Source: Salinicola lusitanus (GTDB lineage Bacteria > Pseudomonadota > Gammaproteobacteria > Pseudomonadales > Halomonadaceae). Taken from it: DNA of 32,488 nt. Location of the stretch: contig NZ_PZJM01000017.1 in the NCBI RefSeq assembly GCF_003206045.1, positions 1 through 32,488 of the forward strand, written 5' to 3'. Below, in pieces: positions 30,971-32,488 of the stretch. The notes below the pieces were generated by a model. That model was not told where the DNA came from. It worked only from the letters and a program-made list of their open reading frames with translations, and did no database searches. Each line of letters opens with the position of its first letter. Position 1 is the first letter of the stretch. A program made the translations under genes and the position numbers.

Positions 30971-31969
30971 ATGCAGCGTTCAGTGACAGAGTTTCTCCGT
31001 CCCCGCGACATCAAGGTCGAAGAGGTCAGTGCACATCACGCCAAGATCGTGCTGGAACCCTTCGAACGTGGTTTCGGCCATACCCTGGGGAATGCGCTGC
31101 GTCGCATCCTGCTCTCTTCGATGCCCGGCTGTGCCGTAGTCGAAGCGGAAATCGAAGGCGTGTTGCACGAATACAGCGCCATCGAGGGTGTTCAGGAAGA
31201 CGTCATCGAGATTCTGCTGAATCTCAAGGACGTGGCCATCAAGATGCATGGTCGCGACGAAGCCGTCCTCACCTTGAACAAGCAGGGCCCCGGTGTCATG
31301 ACCGCAGGCGACATTGCTGTCGGCCATGACGTCGAGATCGTCAATCCGGATCACGTGATTGCCCACCTCAACGATGGCAGCGAGCTGAAAATGCAGCTGA
31401 AGATCGTTCGTGGTCGCGGTTACGAGCCCGCCGATGCGCGTCTCTCCGACGAGGACGAATCCCGCGCCATCGGTCGTCTGCAGCTGGATGCCACGTTCAG
31501 CCCCGTCCGCCGCGTGTCCTATGCGGTCGAAGCGGCTCGTGTCGAACAGCGCACCGATCTCGACAAGCTGGTCATCGATCTCGAAACCGACGGCACTCTG
31601 GACCCGGAAGAAGCGATTCGCCGCAGTGCGACCATTCTTCAGGAACAGCTGGCCGCCTTCGTCGATCTCGAAGCCGACAGAGAGCAGGAAATCGAAGAGG
31701 AAGAAGATCAGATCGATCCGATTCTTCTGCGCCCCGTGGATGATCTCGAACTCACGGTTCGCAGCGCCAACTGCCTGAAGGCCGAGAATATTTACTACAT
31801 TGGCGATTTGATTCAGCGCACAGAAGTCGAGCTGCTCAAGACGCCGAACCTTGGCAAGAAGTCCTTGAACGAGATCAAGGATGTGCTGGCTTCGCGCGGT
31901 CTTTCGCTCGGTATGCGGTTGGAAAACTGGCCGCCGGCGAGCTTGAAAGACGACAAGGCCTCCGCCTGA
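30971..31969 (+). CDS. rpoA: DNA-directed RNA polymerase subunit alpha
   Basis: 332 aa (E. coli 329). The alpha dimer nucleates polymerase assembly; its C-terminal domain binds UP elements and activators. The N-terminal domain has [20 protein letters not shown] (about 34-53). The flexible acidic linker (about 235-250) leads to the C-terminal domain, where R264 and N267 in LTVRSANCL match E. coli R265/N268, and [14 protein letters not shown] follows. The frame is open to 30893, but ATG 30971 with GGAAGGTG upstream gives the family start. Confidence 0.98.
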   Translation: MQRSVTEFLRPRDIKVEEVSAHHAKIVLEPFERGFGHTLGNALRRILLSSMPGCAVVEAEIEGVLHEYSAIEGVQEDVIEILLNLKDVAIKMHGRDEAVLTLNKQGPGVMTAGDIAVGHDVEIVNPDHVIAHLNDGSELKMQLKIVRGRGYEPADARLSDEDESRAIGRLQLDATFSPVRRVSYAVEAARVEQRTDLDKLVIDLETDGTLDPEEAIRRSATILQEQLAAFVDLEADREQEIEEEEDQIDPILLRPVDDLELTVRSANCLKAENIYYIGDLIQRTEVELLKTPNLGKKSLNEIKDVLASRGLSLGMRLENWPPASLKDDKASA

Positions 31970-32016
31970 CGACGACACGTGCAGACGCCCCGGTGTCTGC
32001 CTTCGTGTCAGCGTCG
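31970..32016 (+). other. Long hairpin between rpoA and rplQ
   Basis: CGACG-ACACG (31970-31979) pairs with CGTGT-CAG-CGTCG (32004-32016, CAG bulged), and GCAGAC (31981-31986) with GTCTGC (31995-32000) inside, loop GCCCCGGT. Sixteen base pairs start right after the rpoA stop. No T run follows. Confidence 0.6.
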
Positions 32017-32064
32017 AATCCAGTGTGCCGACTCGAATCACCAGTTTGGTAAGGAATAGCAATC

Positions 32065-32451
32065 ATGCGTCATCGTAAGAGTGGTCGTCATCTGAATCGG
32101 ACCAGCTCGCATCGGCACGCCATGTTCAAGAACATGTGCATCTCGCTGGTCGAGCATGAAGTGATCAAGACTACCCTGCCCAAGGCCAAGGAGCTGCGTC
32201 GTCATATCGAGCCGCTGATCACCCTGGCCAAGCAGGATAGCGTGGCAAACCGCCGTCTGGCGTTCAGCCGCACCCGCTCCAAGGAAGCCGTCGGCAAGCT
32301 CTTCAACGAGCTTGGCCCGCGTTACGTCAATCGCCCGGGCGGTTATGTCCGCGTGCTGAAGTGCGGCTACCGCACTGGCGACAACGCACCGATGGCCTAC
32401 ATCGAGCTGGTCGATCGTCCGGTCGTTGAAGAAGCCGCTGGCGACGAATAA
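32065..32451 (+). CDS. rplQ: 50S ribosomal protein L17
   Basis: 128 aa (E. coli 127). Tunnel-rim protein of the large subunit. [24 protein letters not shown] and [29 protein letters not shown] are diagnostic; the C-terminus ends EEAAGDE. AAGGA (32051-32055) precedes the ATG. Last gene of the alpha operon. The remaining 37 bases after it hold no complete feature; AAAAACCGGCTGCCC at the edge could be the first arm of a terminator that continues outside. Confidence 0.98.
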   Translation: MRHRKSGRHLNRTSSHRHAMFKNMCISLVEHEVIKTTLPKAKELRRHIEPLITLAKQDSVANRRLAFSRTRSKEAVGKLFNELGPRYVNRPGGYVRVLKCGYRTGDNAPMAYIELVDRPVVEEAAGDE

Positions 32452-32488
32452 GTCCCACGCTTCTTGCACGATAAAAACCGGCTGCCCA

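Noticed and set aside
32452..32488. Terminator after rplQ
   Set aside because: Only a possible first arm (A-run and CCGGCTGCCC) is inside the window; the second arm would lie beyond the edge.

Overview
This window is the conserved transcription/translation core of a high-GC gammaproteobacterium. It runs birA - tRNA-Tyr/Gly/Thr - tRNA-Trp - secE - nusG - rplKAJL - rpoBC - rpsL-rpsG-fusA-tuf - S10 operon (rpsJ to rpsQ) - spc operon (rplN to rpmJ) - alpha operon (rpsM, rpsK, rpsD, rpoA, rplQ). All 41 protein genes and four tRNAs lie on the + strand. RpoB (1358 aa), RpoC (1408 aa), RpoA (332 aa), EF-Tu (397 aa) and the ribosomal proteins look like Pseudomonas/Oceanospirillales homologues. A halophilic Halomonadaceae-like bacterium is my best guess, but this rests on recall of gene order and protein style, not on a search.

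Layout. Positions 1-98 hold a tandem 7-bp repeat cut by the left edge. birA follows (161-1138), then a 223-bp gap and a strong promoter driving tRNA-Tyr, tRNA-Gly and tRNA-Thr, closed by an intrinsic terminator at 1701-1723. A second promoter (1751-1780) drives tRNA-Trp with secE and nusG. The L11 and L10 operons and rpoBC follow, with RNA structures before rplK (candidate L1 site), before rplJ (L10 leader) and between rplL and rpoB (attenuator plus three hairpins). The str operon has its own promoter at 14064-14093 and ends at a clear terminator after tuf (18529-18553). The S10 operon starts from a near-consensus promoter (18590-18618) and runs into the spc operon with no clear internal promoter or terminator. 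The alpha operon has a promoter embedded in a long inverted repeat (29382-29418).

How it works together. Apart from birA (biotin ligase/repressor), every gene serves transcription (RNA polymerase subunits, NusG), translation (ribosomal proteins, EF-G, EF-Tu, tRNAs) or protein export (SecE, SecY). The promoters I can recognise mostly share GC-rich discriminators just after the -10 element, which fits growth-rate and stringent control.

Novelty. I found no undescribed multi-gene system: the protein content is standard. The non-standard signals are in the non-coding spaces. The best are the structured rpsJ-rplC spacer paired with a very short S10 leader, the promoter/inverted-repeat overlap before rpsM, the hairpin series between rplL and rpoB, and the heptamer repeat at the left edge. 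No stretch longer than 300 bases lacks a gene.
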